Of a stretch of DNA of 64,000 nt, positions 53,207 through 61,176 are shown piece after piece; within the stretch, counting starts at the first letter, position 1; each line of letters opens with the position of its first letter. The stretch spans positions 124,001 to 188,000 of the forward strand of contig NZ_KB849543.1 in assembly GCF_000368565.1 (NCBI RefSeq), read 5' to 3'. The notes beneath the pieces are model-generated. The model was not told the origin of the DNA. It did not search any database and saw only the letters and a list, made by a program, of their open reading frames with translations. Made by a program: the position numbers and the translations under genes. This stretch comes from Acinetobacter gerneri DSM 14967 = CIP 107464 = MTCC 9824 (GTDB lineage: Bacteria > Pseudomonadota > Gammaproteobacteria > Pseudomonadales > Moraxellaceae).

Positions 53207-54559
53207 TTAGAAAAAGAATGTTGCATCGAGTGAATAACTGAATTGATCGTCATAACGACCGTGAATTAGAGGTGGGGCATAATTGCCGTCTGCACCATAT
53301 GGTTTGGCATGTCCGCTATACCAGTCGTAACGAATTTCAGGGCGAAGTCGTAAATACGGCACAGGTTGCCAAGAAATGTTGCTGGTCAAAGCACGATAGC
53401 TACCTGAAAATGGCAACAACACATGCACACCATCCGTATCAAAATATTCACCGCGAATAGCTGCTGATACTTTTGGATTAAATTTATGTAAATAGCTCAA
53501 GTCGATACCCGACCATGAGGCATTTTTCCCGCCTGTTTTAGGGGTGCCATAAGGGATTTGATTGAATACATCAGCCAAAAGTGATTTTTCTTGATGACCA
53601 TAAGAGGCTTCTGCGATCAGCGTATTTTTTTCATCAAGATGATGCGTAAGCGTCAAATAACTTTGATAACGCTTTAGTGAATTGTCATGTGCGAGTGTTG
53701 AATCGCTTGGAATAGGCGAGCCACAAGCACAGTCAGACACCGAGTCATCCGCGCTATTTCCATAAATATTTTCAAAATCAATCCACGTTTTAAAATCAGC
53801 ACTACGCCATCGCAGGTTGCCGATGACATCCCAATTGTTGTTGATATCTTGAAGGCTGTTATAGCCTTTGGCTAAACCCAATTCATAAGAGAGTTTGGTG
53901 CTATTGGGTTGATTGAAAATATAACTGCTCCAAAGCGCACCCGCATGTTTGGCTGGTCCGTGGATAAAGCTATAGGTATGTGTATAAAAATCGGTTGGGG
54001 CAGGACTAGGTAGGGCAAAACCAATTTCGTTGGCAAGCGGGGTATGAAATAGACCCAGCATCAAATTGCTGCCACCGAGATATGGAAAATACAACTCGAC
54101 ATAGGCTTGAGTGAGCGTGGAATAATAATCGGTATTGCCGAAGTTACCGACTTTGTTGCCACCCCAGTCATCATCCAAGCCATAAGTACGGAAGAAAAAA
54201 TTGTCCGCCCCGTACATCGCCGTGATATTAAACCCCCAATCGAAGCGATCAGATTTTTCGACAGGGATAGGACCCACACGACTAATCAAATTACTTTTGA
54301 CCTTTTTCTCGATCATGATCCCCATCTGATCGAGGGTAAAACCACTTTCTCGACGAAAAACAGTTGCGGGAGTGAGCTGATCGCCATGATTGCTATCCGC
54401 AACACTGGCCTGCGCCCAACCTGAAACTGTGATGCCATAATCGTTTTGATTGAGATCTTTAAATAACCATTCTTGAGCAGGTTGTTCTGCATGGCACATC
54501 GAAGTAAAGACAACAAACTGACTTACAGCGATTGCGCGTTTTAAGGTAATCTTGTTCAT
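53207..54559 (-). CDS. Outer-membrane beta-barrel porin, BBP2-like
   Basis: A 450-residue outer-membrane protein with signal peptide (about 1-24, ending C-H-A), a body rich in alternating strands with aromatic girdle residues, and a C-terminal F-F-F. The G-W-A-Q-A-S-V-A-D-S-N-H-G start of the mature chain and the N-F-G-N-T-D-Y-Y-S-T-L-T-Q-A-Y-V region fit the BBP2 (OmpL-like) barrel family. It is divergent from the IclR/hap unit across a 108-base spacer with palindromes. It probably lets the pathway's aromatic or sulfated substrate into the periplasm. Confidence 0.75.
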   Translation of the reverse strand: MNKITLKRAIAVSQFVVFTSMCHAEQPAQEWLFKDLNQNDYGITVSGWAQASVADSNHGDQLTPATVFRRESGFTLDQMGIMIEKKVKSNLISRVGPIPVEKSDRFDWGFNITAMYGADNFFFRTYGLDDDWGGNKVGNFGNTDYYSTLTQAYVELYFPYLGGSNLMLGLFHTPLANEIGFALPSPAPTDFYTHTYSFIHGPAKHAGALWSSYIFNQPNSTKLSYELGLAKGYNSLQDINNNWDVIGNLRWRSADFKTWIDFENIYGNSADDSVSDCACGSPIPSDSTLAHDNSLKRYQSYLTLTHHLDEKNTLIAEASYGHQEKSLLADVFNQIPYGTPKTGGKNASWSGIDLSYLHKFNPKVSAAIRGEYFDTDGVHVLLPFSGSYRALTSNISWQPVPYLRLRPEIRYDWYSGHAKPYGADGNYAPPLIHGRYDDQFSYSLDATFFF

Positions 54560-54604
54560 ACGTTTCTCGGTGGACGACCTTGTCCGATGAGTGAATTGTT
54601 ATTT

Positions 54605-54640
54605 TGTTCGTTTGGCGAACATTGTTTGTATATCGCACAA
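54605..54640. promoter_or_regulatory. Two adjacent palindromes, IclR-type operators
   Basis: TGTTCG-TTTGG-CGAACA (54605-54621) has perfect 6-bp arms with a 5-base spacer; the next segment TTGTTTG-TATAT-CGCACAA (54622-54640) has the same spacer length with 5 of 7 arm matches. They lie in the divergent space between the BBP2 porin and the IclR gene. A CGAACA half-site recurs at 55564-55569 upstream of the hap genes. Confidence 0.65.
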
Positions 54641-54667
54641 TTTCTATTCAAGATTAAAGGAGAGACT

Positions 54668-55435
54668 GTGTCAAGCCATGATAATGACAAGGATTTTGTT
54701 TTATCCCTCGAAAAGGGCTTAGCAATAATCCAAATTTATAATGAAATGAATAAAAAAATGACATTATCTGAGACAGCAGAATTACTCGGTATTACCCGTG
54801 CAACTTCACGTCGTTTTCTAAAAACATTAACTGTATTGGGGTATATGCAAACTGATGATAAATATTATTGGTTGAGTCCGAAAGTATTAGAATTGAGTCG
54901 GGTATTTAATCCAGAAAAGCAAAAAGATAATATCTTTGAAAATATGGTTAAAAAGCTCAGTTTATATACTGGAGAAACTTGTTCAATTAATGTGCGACAA
55001 GCTGAAAATAGTGTATGCATTCAGTCATTTTTAAGTGAACGGCTGATGAATATTCATATCCAAAAAGGTGATCAAACGCCGCTATGGTTGAGTGCATCTG
55101 GGCGGGTGTTTTTGGCACAGTTGAACAGTGATGAACTAAATAATTATCTGAAAAATATAGAATATAAGAATTATTCCGAATTTACAGTAAAAGATGAAAA
55201 TTCACTTATATTTAAAATCCAGCAAGTCAAAAATCAAGGTTATTGTTTTTTAGATCAAGAATATGAAAAATCTTTAGTTTCTTTGGCTGTGCCTTTAAAA
55301 GATCAAAAGCAAAATATTATTGCCTCAATGTGTATTTATGGTGCAGATAGTCGTTTTTCTCAAAATGAAATTTCAAAATATTTGGAAATGATGTTGGTTA
55401 TGGCAGAAGATTTTAAAAATAAATATCCGAGTTAA
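54668..55435 (+). CDS. IclR-family transcriptional regulator (PobR/PcaU-like)
   Basis: A 255-residue IclR regulator similar in plan to PobR/PcaU activators of aromatic pathways: N-terminal helix-turn-helix (L-S-E-T-A-E-L-L-G-I-T-R-A-T-S-R-R-F-L) and the effector domain with D-Q-E-Y-E-K-S-L-V-S-L-A-V-P. The GTG start at 54668 is chosen because AAGGAG lies five bases upstream; a longer ATG start would place the coding region over the palindromes. It is divergent from the porin-MFS pair and reads toward the hap operon, which it likely activates. Confidence 0.85.
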   Translation: MSSHDNDKDFVLSLEKGLAIIQIYNEMNKKMTLSETAELLGITRATSRRFLKTLTVLGYMQTDDKYYWLSPKVLELSRVFNPEKQKDNIFENMVKKLSLYTGETCSINVRQAENSVCIQSFLSERLMNIHIQKGDQTPLWLSASGRVFLAQLNSDELNNYLKNIEYKNYSEFTVKDENSLIFKIQQVKNQGYCFLDQEYEKSLVSLAVPLKDQKQNIIASMCIYGADSRFSQNEISKYLEMMLVMAEDFKNKYPS

Positions 55436-55653
55436 TATCATTATTTTGAGTATTAAATAAAAAGATTATTTTAAAATATATTGAGTTTAGCCTTTATTAT
55501 TCATTAAATTCAAAATAATAATATTTGAGAAAATAATACCAAAAAAAGATTGTATGGAAAAAACGAACAGTCTTGTCGAAAATTCTAGCATTGTCTTAGG
55601 GCATGGCATGGCTTAAGTTTTAGTTATGTCATGAAGACAAACAAGGAAATGTA

Positions 55654-56145
55654 ATGAATACATATACAACAAAATTCGGAAGCTTGGACAATTTCGAAAA
55701 AGGCTCGATCCAATTGATCCAAGGTAAAGCATCACATTATGTTTTTTCAAATGTGTTTGAAGTTGCAAGTCAGGCAGCACCTTACGACAAAACAGTCGTG
55801 GGTATCAATCAAAAATACGTAATCGAATCTATTCGAGCAGAAGGAACTTCAGCTTGGTTTACATGTTCTCATGATGAGTTTGTGGTTTCGATGGACAGTG
55901 AAGTTCGTGTGGAATTTTTAAAACTTGAACAAGCCATCGATACTTCTATCGAAGGTAGTCAGCTTGCTGGGGAGCAACCTGACGGTAAACCAATGGGTTA
56001 TGTGGTACTCAAACAAGGACATCAAGCAATTTTACCTGTCGGTACGGCTTATCGTTTCAGTAGCCAAAAGCCAGCGACATTGATTATGCACACGATAAAA
56101 GGACCGCTTTCGATTGAGAAATGGTCTGATATTTGCTTGAAATAA
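55654..56145 (+). CDS. Hydroquinone 1,2-dioxygenase small subunit (HapC/PnpC-like)
   Basis: A 163-residue protein identified by context and length: it pairs with a 334-residue protein downstream, as the HapC (about 165 aa) and HapD (about 338 aa) subunits of two-component hydroquinone dioxygenase in Pseudomonas and as PnpC/PnpD in 4-nitrophenol degraders. A G-Y-V-V-L-K-Q-G-H-Q-A-I-L-P-V-G-T-A-Y-R-F stretch (about 125-146) looks cupin-like. The enzyme opens hydroquinone to 4-hydroxymuconic semialdehyde. Preceded by AAGGAAA. First gene of the structural operon. Confidence 0.82.
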   Translation: MNTYTTKFGSLDNFEKGSIQLIQGKASHYVFSNVFEVASQAAPYDKTVVGINQKYVIESIRAEGTSAWFTCSHDEFVVSMDSEVRVEFLKLEQAIDTSIEGSQLAGEQPDGKPMGYVVLKQGHQAILPVGTAYRFSSQKPATLIMHTIKGPLSIEKWSDICLK

Positions 56146-56158
56146 TAGGAGATTTAGG

Positions 56159-57163
56159 ATGAACTCTGTTAAAAATACATTTGCAAGTGAGCAAGTCGAA
56201 ATCGTTGCTAAAGATGATCTGACTGGATATATCACTTTTAAACTCGGTAACTTTATTTTCAGTCGTGATGAATATTTTGCCAAAGTCACTTGGACAGCGA
56301 AAGGTAGCGAACATTCACATTTAATGTCAGCAGATGCTTTTTTACGTGCTGTGATGCGTGATGTGGCTTGGGGCTTTTTCTACGGCTGGGTGAACTTCGA
56401 TCACGTGATTGGTACACAAAACCATTATGGTAGCGTGGATATGTATGCAGGGACCTTTAATGGTGTACTGAGTGCAGCAGGCGTTGATTACGTCGAAAAC
56501 TTTGAAACACCAAAAATCATGGCAACATTTAAAGCAATTTTACATGATTGGGTAAATGAAGGTTTTGATCCATTTGCAGCACCAGAAGAAACAGGTAGCG
56601 CATTTGGTCGTAAAAATGGTGAAAATATCGAAGCGATTGATCGTTATCGTATTGCCACTAAACGTATGCCAGGTATGGAAGGCGATTCACCATTACGTGA
56701 AGACCTACCTGTTAACCGCCAATTCCTCGATGTGCCTCAAGATGAGCCATTAGTTCACTGCGAACCGGGTTTTGAAGGTCAACTCAGCGCATTCAATTTA
56801 TTTAAATATATGTCGCGTTCTGATGTGACATGGAACCCTTCAGTGACTTCTGTATGTAAAGCCAGCCTTTTCTGCCCAACCACTGAAGAATATATCTTGC
56901 CGATTTTCCATGGCAATGACCGTGTTGAATGGTTTATGCAAATTTCTGATGAAATCACATGGGATATTGCAGACAAAAATGACGGTAGTCCATTTGCACG
57001 TATCATTATGAAAGCAGGCGATATTTGCGCAATGCCAGCCGATATTCGTCACCAAGGTTATTCAACAAAACGTTCAATGTTATTGGTTTGGGAAAATGCG
57101 ACACCTGATTTACCAGAAAAATATGCTTCTGGCGAATTACCACCATATCCAGTGTCGTTCTAA
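56159..57163 (+). CDS. Hydroquinone 1,2-dioxygenase large subunit (HapD/PnpD-like)
   Basis: A 334-residue subunit matching HapD/PnpD in length and order. The block F-G-R-K-N-G-E-N-I-E-A-I-D-R-Y-R, and the C-terminal cupin-like stretch A-G-D-I-C-A-M-P-A-D-I-R-H-Q-G-Y-S, are notable. This subunit should hold the Fe(II) site. It starts 13 bases after the small subunit with GGAG-T upstream. The downstream genes (semialdehyde dehydrogenase, maleylacetate reductase) continue the hydroquinone route, which supports the call. Confidence 0.82.
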   Translation: MNSVKNTFASEQVEIVAKDDLTGYITFKLGNFIFSRDEYFAKVTWTAKGSEHSHLMSADAFLRAVMRDVAWGFFYGWVNFDHVIGTQNHYGSVDMYAGTFNGVLSAAGVDYVENFETPKIMATFKAILHDWVNEGFDPFAAPEETGSAFGRKNGENIEAIDRYRIATKRMPGMEGDSPLREDLPVNRQFLDVPQDEPLVHCEPGFEGQLSAFNLFKYMSRSDVTWNPSVTSVCKASLFCPTTEEYILPIFHGNDRVEWFMQISDEITWDIADKNDGSPFARIIMKAGDICAMPADIRHQGYSTKRSMLLVWENATPDLPEKYASGELPPYPVSF

Positions 57164-57214
57164 AGATATTTTCTCGGGCTAAGCAGCTTAGCCCAATTCA
57201 ACAGGGTGAGAAAA

Positions 57215-58750
57215 ATGAATACGCAATTACGTGTAGATGGGGCAGCTGTGCCTGAACAAAAGACTTCTGATTTGACAAAAATGAATACACAACTTTTTAT
57301 AAATGGTCAGTTTGTAGATGCAAAAAATGGTACAACCATTGATGTACTCAATCCGGCCAATGGTGAACTCATCACAAAAATCGCCGCAGCAGAAGCAGAA
57401 GATGTAGATATCGCTGTTGCAGCAGCACAAAAAGCATTTCCAGCATGGGCTGAAACGCCTGCGGCAGAACGTGGTCGTTTACTATTAAAACTTGCTGATT
57501 TGATCGAAGAAAACTTAGAAGAGCTAGCGCAACTTGAATCATTGGATACAGGGCATCCGATCAAAGATTCACGTCGTTTAGATGTACCGCGTACAGCAGC
57601 ATGTTTTCGTTATTTTGGTGGAATGGCTGACAAAATCGAAGGTAGTGTTATTCCTGTAGAACAAGGCTTTTTGAACTATACAACTCGTGAACCGATTGGT
57701 GTGGTAGGTCAAATCGTACCTTGGAATTTCCCATTGATGTTTACCAGTTGGAAACTCGGACCTGCACTTGCAGCAGGTAATGTCGTGGTAATGAAACCTT
57801 CAGAAATCACACCATTATCGACTTTAAAAATTGCTGAATTGATCAAAAAAGCGGGTTTCCCTGATGGTGTAGTTAACATTGTACCGGGCTATGGACATAC
57901 TGCAGGACAACGTCTAGCGGATCATCCAGAAGTAGGCAAAATTTCATTTACAGGTTCGACGCAAACTGGACGAAATATCGTCAATGCATCTTCTGGCAAC
58001 TTAAAGCGTGTTCAACTTGAACTTGGCGGTAAAGGTGCAAACATCGTTTTTGAAGATGCCAACCTCGAAGCAGCCGTAAATGGTGCAGCATGGGCGATTT
58101 TCCATAACCAAGGTCAAGCATGTATTGCGGGTTCACGTTTGGTTTTACATGAAAAAATTGCAGATCAATTTTTAGAAAAATTTATTGGCTTGGCTAAATC
58201 AATCCGTTTAGGCAATCCACTTGATCCAAATACTGAAATGGGGCCACTAACTTCAGAAGCGCATCGTGACAAAGTATTGGCTTATGCAAAAATTGCTGAA
58301 GAACAAGGTGGCAAAGTTTTATTGGGCGGCACAGCTCCACAAGATGAAAGTCTGAAAAATGGTTACTATGTTTTACCAACCATTGTTGAAGCAAAAGTAG
58401 ATGATCGCGTGGCTCAAGAAGAAGTTTTCGGACCATTTGTAACTGTGATTCGCTTTAAAGATGATGCTGAAGCCTTAGCGATTGCTAACGGTACAGAGTA
58501 CGGCTTAGGCAGTGGTTTATGGACCAATAACCTACAACGTGCACATTTATTTGCGAAAAAGATCAAAGCGGGTATGTGCTGGATCAATAGCTATAAACGT
58601 GTCAATCCGGGTAGCCCATTTGGTGGTGTAGGCAAATCAGGCTATGGTCGAGAAATGGGCTTTGAAGCAATCCATGACTATACAGAAGTAAAATCTGTTT
58701 GGGTCAATGTCGATGCACAAGTTCCTCCTCATTTCCAAAGAGGTGAATGA
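57215..58750 (+). CDS. 4-Hydroxymuconic semialdehyde dehydrogenase (HapE-like)
   Basis: A 511-residue aldehyde dehydrogenase with catalytic Glu269 (E-L-G-G-K-G-A-N) and Cys303 (G-Q-A-C-I-A-G-S-R). It oxidises the ring-cleavage semialdehyde to maleylacetate in the Hap order. The N-terminus is odd: M-N-T-Q-L occurs at residue 1 and again at 23, where other HapE proteins start; the extension of 22 residues seems a small duplication. The ATG at 57215 has GGGTGAG upstream, while 57281 has none. The maleylacetate reductase gene starts one base past its stop. Confidence 0.88.
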   Translation: MNTQLRVDGAAVPEQKTSDLTKMNTQLFINGQFVDAKNGTTIDVLNPANGELITKIAAAEAEDVDIAVAAAQKAFPAWAETPAAERGRLLLKLADLIEENLEELAQLESLDTGHPIKDSRRLDVPRTAACFRYFGGMADKIEGSVIPVEQGFLNYTTREPIGVVGQIVPWNFPLMFTSWKLGPALAAGNVVVMKPSEITPLSTLKIAELIKKAGFPDGVVNIVPGYGHTAGQRLADHPEVGKISFTGSTQTGRNIVNASSGNLKRVQLELGGKGANIVFEDANLEAAVNGAAWAIFHNQGQACIAGSRLVLHEKIADQFLEKFIGLAKSIRLGNPLDPNTEMGPLTSEAHRDKVLAYAKIAEEQGGKVLLGGTAPQDESLKNGYYVLPTIVEAKVDDRVAQEEVFGPFVTVIRFKDDAEALAIANGTEYGLGSGLWTNNLQRAHLFAKKIKAGMCWINSYKRVNPGSPFGGVGKSGYGREMGFEAIHDYTEVKSVWVNVDAQVPPHFQRGE

Positions 58751-58751
58751 G

Positions 58752-59819
58752 ATGCAAGATTTTCATTATAAAGCTTTGCCGATCAATGTTTATTTTGGAA
58801 ATGGCGAATCGAAAAAGACCAAAAGTATTTTGGCGGAAAATGGTTATTCTTCAGTTCTCGTGATCACCACTCCAGAACAGAAAGAAACAGGTTTAAACAT
58901 GGCGAAGCAACTCGGTGAGTTGGTGACAGATGTTTATCCTCATGCGGTGATGCATGTCCCTGTGAGTGTTGCAGACGAAGCTGTTGAATATGCCACCACT
59001 AAAAATATCGATTGTTGTTTGGCTTTAGGCGGTGGTTCAACCATCGGCCTAGCCAAAGCCATTGCATTGAAAACAGGTATTCCCATCGTTGCGATTCCGA
59101 CGACCTATGCTGGCAGTGAGATGACCACGGTATATGGTTTAACTGAAAATAATCTCAAAAAAACTGGCAAAGACATAAAAGTCTTACCGAAAGTAGTGAT
59201 TTATGATCCAGAGCTCAGTCTGACTTTACCTGCTGATATTTCAGCAAGTTCAGGTATGAATGCGATGGCACATGCTGTAGAAGCACTTTATGCACAGGAT
59301 AAAAATCCGATCATTAGCATGATGGCTGTCGAATCGATTAAGGCACTGAGTCAGGCTTTGCCAAAGATTGTCAAAAACTCACAAGATATCGAAGCACGTA
59401 AACAAGCGACTTATGGTGCTTGGCTGGCAGGCATTTGCTTAGGTTCAGTGGGTATGGCGATTCACCATAAACTATGTCATACCTTGGGTGGTACATATAA
59501 CTTGCCACATGCTCAGGCGCATGCGATCACCTTGGCGTATTCAGCGCACTATAATCGCAATGCCGATATCGAAGCGATGGACAAGCTTGCTCAGGCACTC
59601 GGTGGGCAAAGTCATGAACAAGTAGGGCAGTTGATTTATAAACTCAATCAACAACTGGGTATTCCATTGTCCTTAAAAGAAATTGGATTGCCTGAGGATG
59701 GACCAAGTGAAGTCGCACGAATCACCTGTGAAAGTCCGTATTACAACCCGAGAAGTTATGAGCGGTCTGAGTTAGAAGCATTACTACAGTTGGCTTATCA
59801 AGGCTTAGAACCCAAATAA
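58752..59819 (+). CDS. Maleylacetate reductase (iron-type alcohol dehydrogenase family)
   Basis: A 355-residue member of the iron-containing alcohol dehydrogenase family. Typical blocks: G-G-G-S-T-I-G-L-A-K-A-I-A, P-T-T-Y-A-G-S-E-M-T, N-A-M-A-H-A-V-E-A-L and H-H-K-L-C-H-T-L-G-G with L-P-H-A-Q-A-H-A. It reduces maleylacetate to 3-oxoadipate with NAD(P)H. The ATG at 58752 (AGGTGA upstream) is used over one inside the previous gene. The product could enter the CoA-transferase/thiolase route coded at both ends of the window. Confidence 0.9.
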   Translation: MQDFHYKALPINVYFGNGESKKTKSILAENGYSSVLVITTPEQKETGLNMAKQLGELVTDVYPHAVMHVPVSVADEAVEYATTKNIDCCLALGGGSTIGLAKAIALKTGIPIVAIPTTYAGSEMTTVYGLTENNLKKTGKDIKVLPKVVIYDPELSLTLPADISASSGMNAMAHAVEALYAQDKNPIISMMAVESIKALSQALPKIVKNSQDIEARKQATYGAWLAGICLGSVGMAIHHKLCHTLGGTYNLPHAQAHAITLAYSAHYNRNADIEAMDKLAQALGGQSHEQVGQLIYKLNQQLGIPLSLKEIGLPEDGPSEVARITCESPYYNPRSYERSELEALLQLAYQGLEPK

Positions 59820-59847
59820 GCGATTTAATCAAAAAAGGAATTTTGAT

Positions 59848-60705
59848 ATGCATGACGTGACCACAAGCGCAATAAAAAGTTTTGAAAACATCAGCGATGC
59901 GCGCCCGAAAATGCTGATCCAAAAACTGGTCAAAGCCATCCATGAATATATTGATGACGTTGAATTGACTCAGCAAGAATGGGAAATGGCGATTGATTTC
60001 TTGACACGAACAGGGCAACTTTGCCATGAGCAGCGTCAAGAATACATCCTGCTTTCAGATGTACTGGGCGTGTCGATGCTGGTGGATGAAATCAATCACA
60101 GCAAAAATCATGAGCAAACCCCAAGTACTGTTTTTGGACCATTTTTTATTGCAAATATGCCTGTGCGTCACTATGCAGATAGCATTATTGAAGAAAAAGT
60201 TGGCGATGAAATGCCACTTTTAGTCAAAGGGAAAATCTTCAACCAACAGGGTGAAGCGATCAAAAATGCCAAAATTGAAGTTTGGCAAACTGCTGAAAAT
60301 GGCATGTATTCGGGACAAGATCCTGATCAGCCTGTAGCGAACTTGCGTGGTGCATTTATGAGCCAAGAAAATGGTGAATATGCATTTAAATCTATACTTC
60401 CAGTGAGCTATCAGATTCCTTCAGATGGAACAGTTGGCGAATTACTCAATTATTCAAAACGTCATTTTTGGCGACCAGCCCATATTCATTTCATGATCAT
60501 TGCTGAAGGTTATCAACCCTTGGTGACGCATTTATTTATCCAAAATGATGAATATTTACAAGGTGATGCTGTTTTTGGCGTGAAAGACCGTTTGATCGTT
60601 GGGTTTGAACAAAAACAAGCAGATGCGACCAGCAAACAGCAGTTTGGCTTAGATGAAAGCTTCAATTTGATTGAATATGATTTTGTTCTTTCGAAAGGAG
60701 AATGA
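59848..60705 (+). CDS. Hydroxyquinol 1,2-dioxygenase-like intradiol dioxygenase
   Basis: A 285-residue intradiol dioxygenase of the hydroxyquinol/catechol group. Fe(III) ligands are Tyr154 (N-G-M-Y-S-G-Q), Tyr188 (S-Y-Q-I-P), His212 and His214 (R-P-A-H-I-H-F), with usual spacing. It forms maleylacetate from hydroxyquinol, giving the maleylacetate reductase a second feed. The N-terminal helical dimerisation region (1-90) is complete. AAAAGGAA precedes the ATG. The stop overlaps the next gene's alternative start. Confidence 0.88.
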   Translation: MHDVTTSAIKSFENISDARPKMLIQKLVKAIHEYIDDVELTQQEWEMAIDFLTRTGQLCHEQRQEYILLSDVLGVSMLVDEINHSKNHEQTPSTVFGPFFIANMPVRHYADSIIEEKVGDEMPLLVKGKIFNQQGEAIKNAKIEVWQTAENGMYSGQDPDQPVANLRGAFMSQENGEYAFKSILPVSYQIPSDGTVGELLNYSKRHFWRPAHIHFMIIAEGYQPLVTHLFIQNDEYLQGDAVFGVKDRLIVGFEQKQADATSKQQFGLDESFNLIEYDFVLSKGE

Positions 60706-60707
60706 GC

Positions 60708-61040
60708 ATGGATAATCGTATCAAATTATGTGAAATAGACTCATTTTCCGATCGAGATGTATTGAAAGTAGAGCATCCGTTTCAGTCTGAAAAAACGGTC
60801 GTGATCATCAAAAAAAATGGTCAATATTATAGTTATGAAAATGTCTGCCCACATTTTTCGGTACAACTTGATTATCGTTCTGGTCAATTTTCTATTTATA
60901 AAAACGAAGTGATTATGTGTGCACACCATTCTGCACTTTTTGATATCGAAACTGGGCTTTGTATTGATGGACCATGTAAAGGACAACATTTGGTCAAAAT
61001 TGATCATGAATTGATTGGTCAACAACTCTTTATGAAATAA
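60708..61040 (+). CDS. Rieske [2Fe-2S] ferredoxin
   Basis: A 110-residue Rieske ferredoxin: C-P-H-F near residue 47 and C-A-H-H near residue 72 form the CxH ... CxxH cluster site. No partner oxygenase or reductase is nearby, so it may keep one of the two dioxygenases in this operon reduced, or serve an unlinked oxygenase. ATG at 60708 is preferred over 60702 because AAAGGAG is seven bases upstream. The stop of the previous gene lies between. Confidence 0.88.
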   Translation: MDNRIKLCEIDSFSDRDVLKVEHPFQSEKTVVIIKKNGQYYSYENVCPHFSVQLDYRSGQFSIYKNEVIMCAHHSALFDIETGLCIDGPCKGQHLVKIDHELIGQQLFMK

Positions 61041-61058
61041 GTATTTTAAACTTTTGAT

Positions 61059-61146
61059 TGTTCAAAAAAAGTGAACACAGCGTTTAATAAAGCAATATTT
61101 TTCAAGTCGAAATGATCGGCTATTTTAAGCATGTCGAGGACGACAT
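61059..61146. promoter_or_regulatory. Two palindromes upstream of arylsulfatase
   Basis: TGTTCA-N7-TGAACA (61059-61077) and ATGTCG-AGGA-CGACAT (61131-61146) are perfect inverted repeats in the 136-base gap before the sulfatase gene. They indicate possible independent control of the sulfatase, but no regulator is assigned. Confidence 0.5.
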
Positions 61147-61176
61147 TTTTTCATAAAAATTAAGGGAATATCTACG

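Noticed and set aside
54587..54667. Longer start for the IclR regulator adding 27 residues
   Set aside because: The extra stretch overlaps the palindromic operators, does not look like a regulator N-terminus, and the GTG at 54668 has a much better ribosome site.
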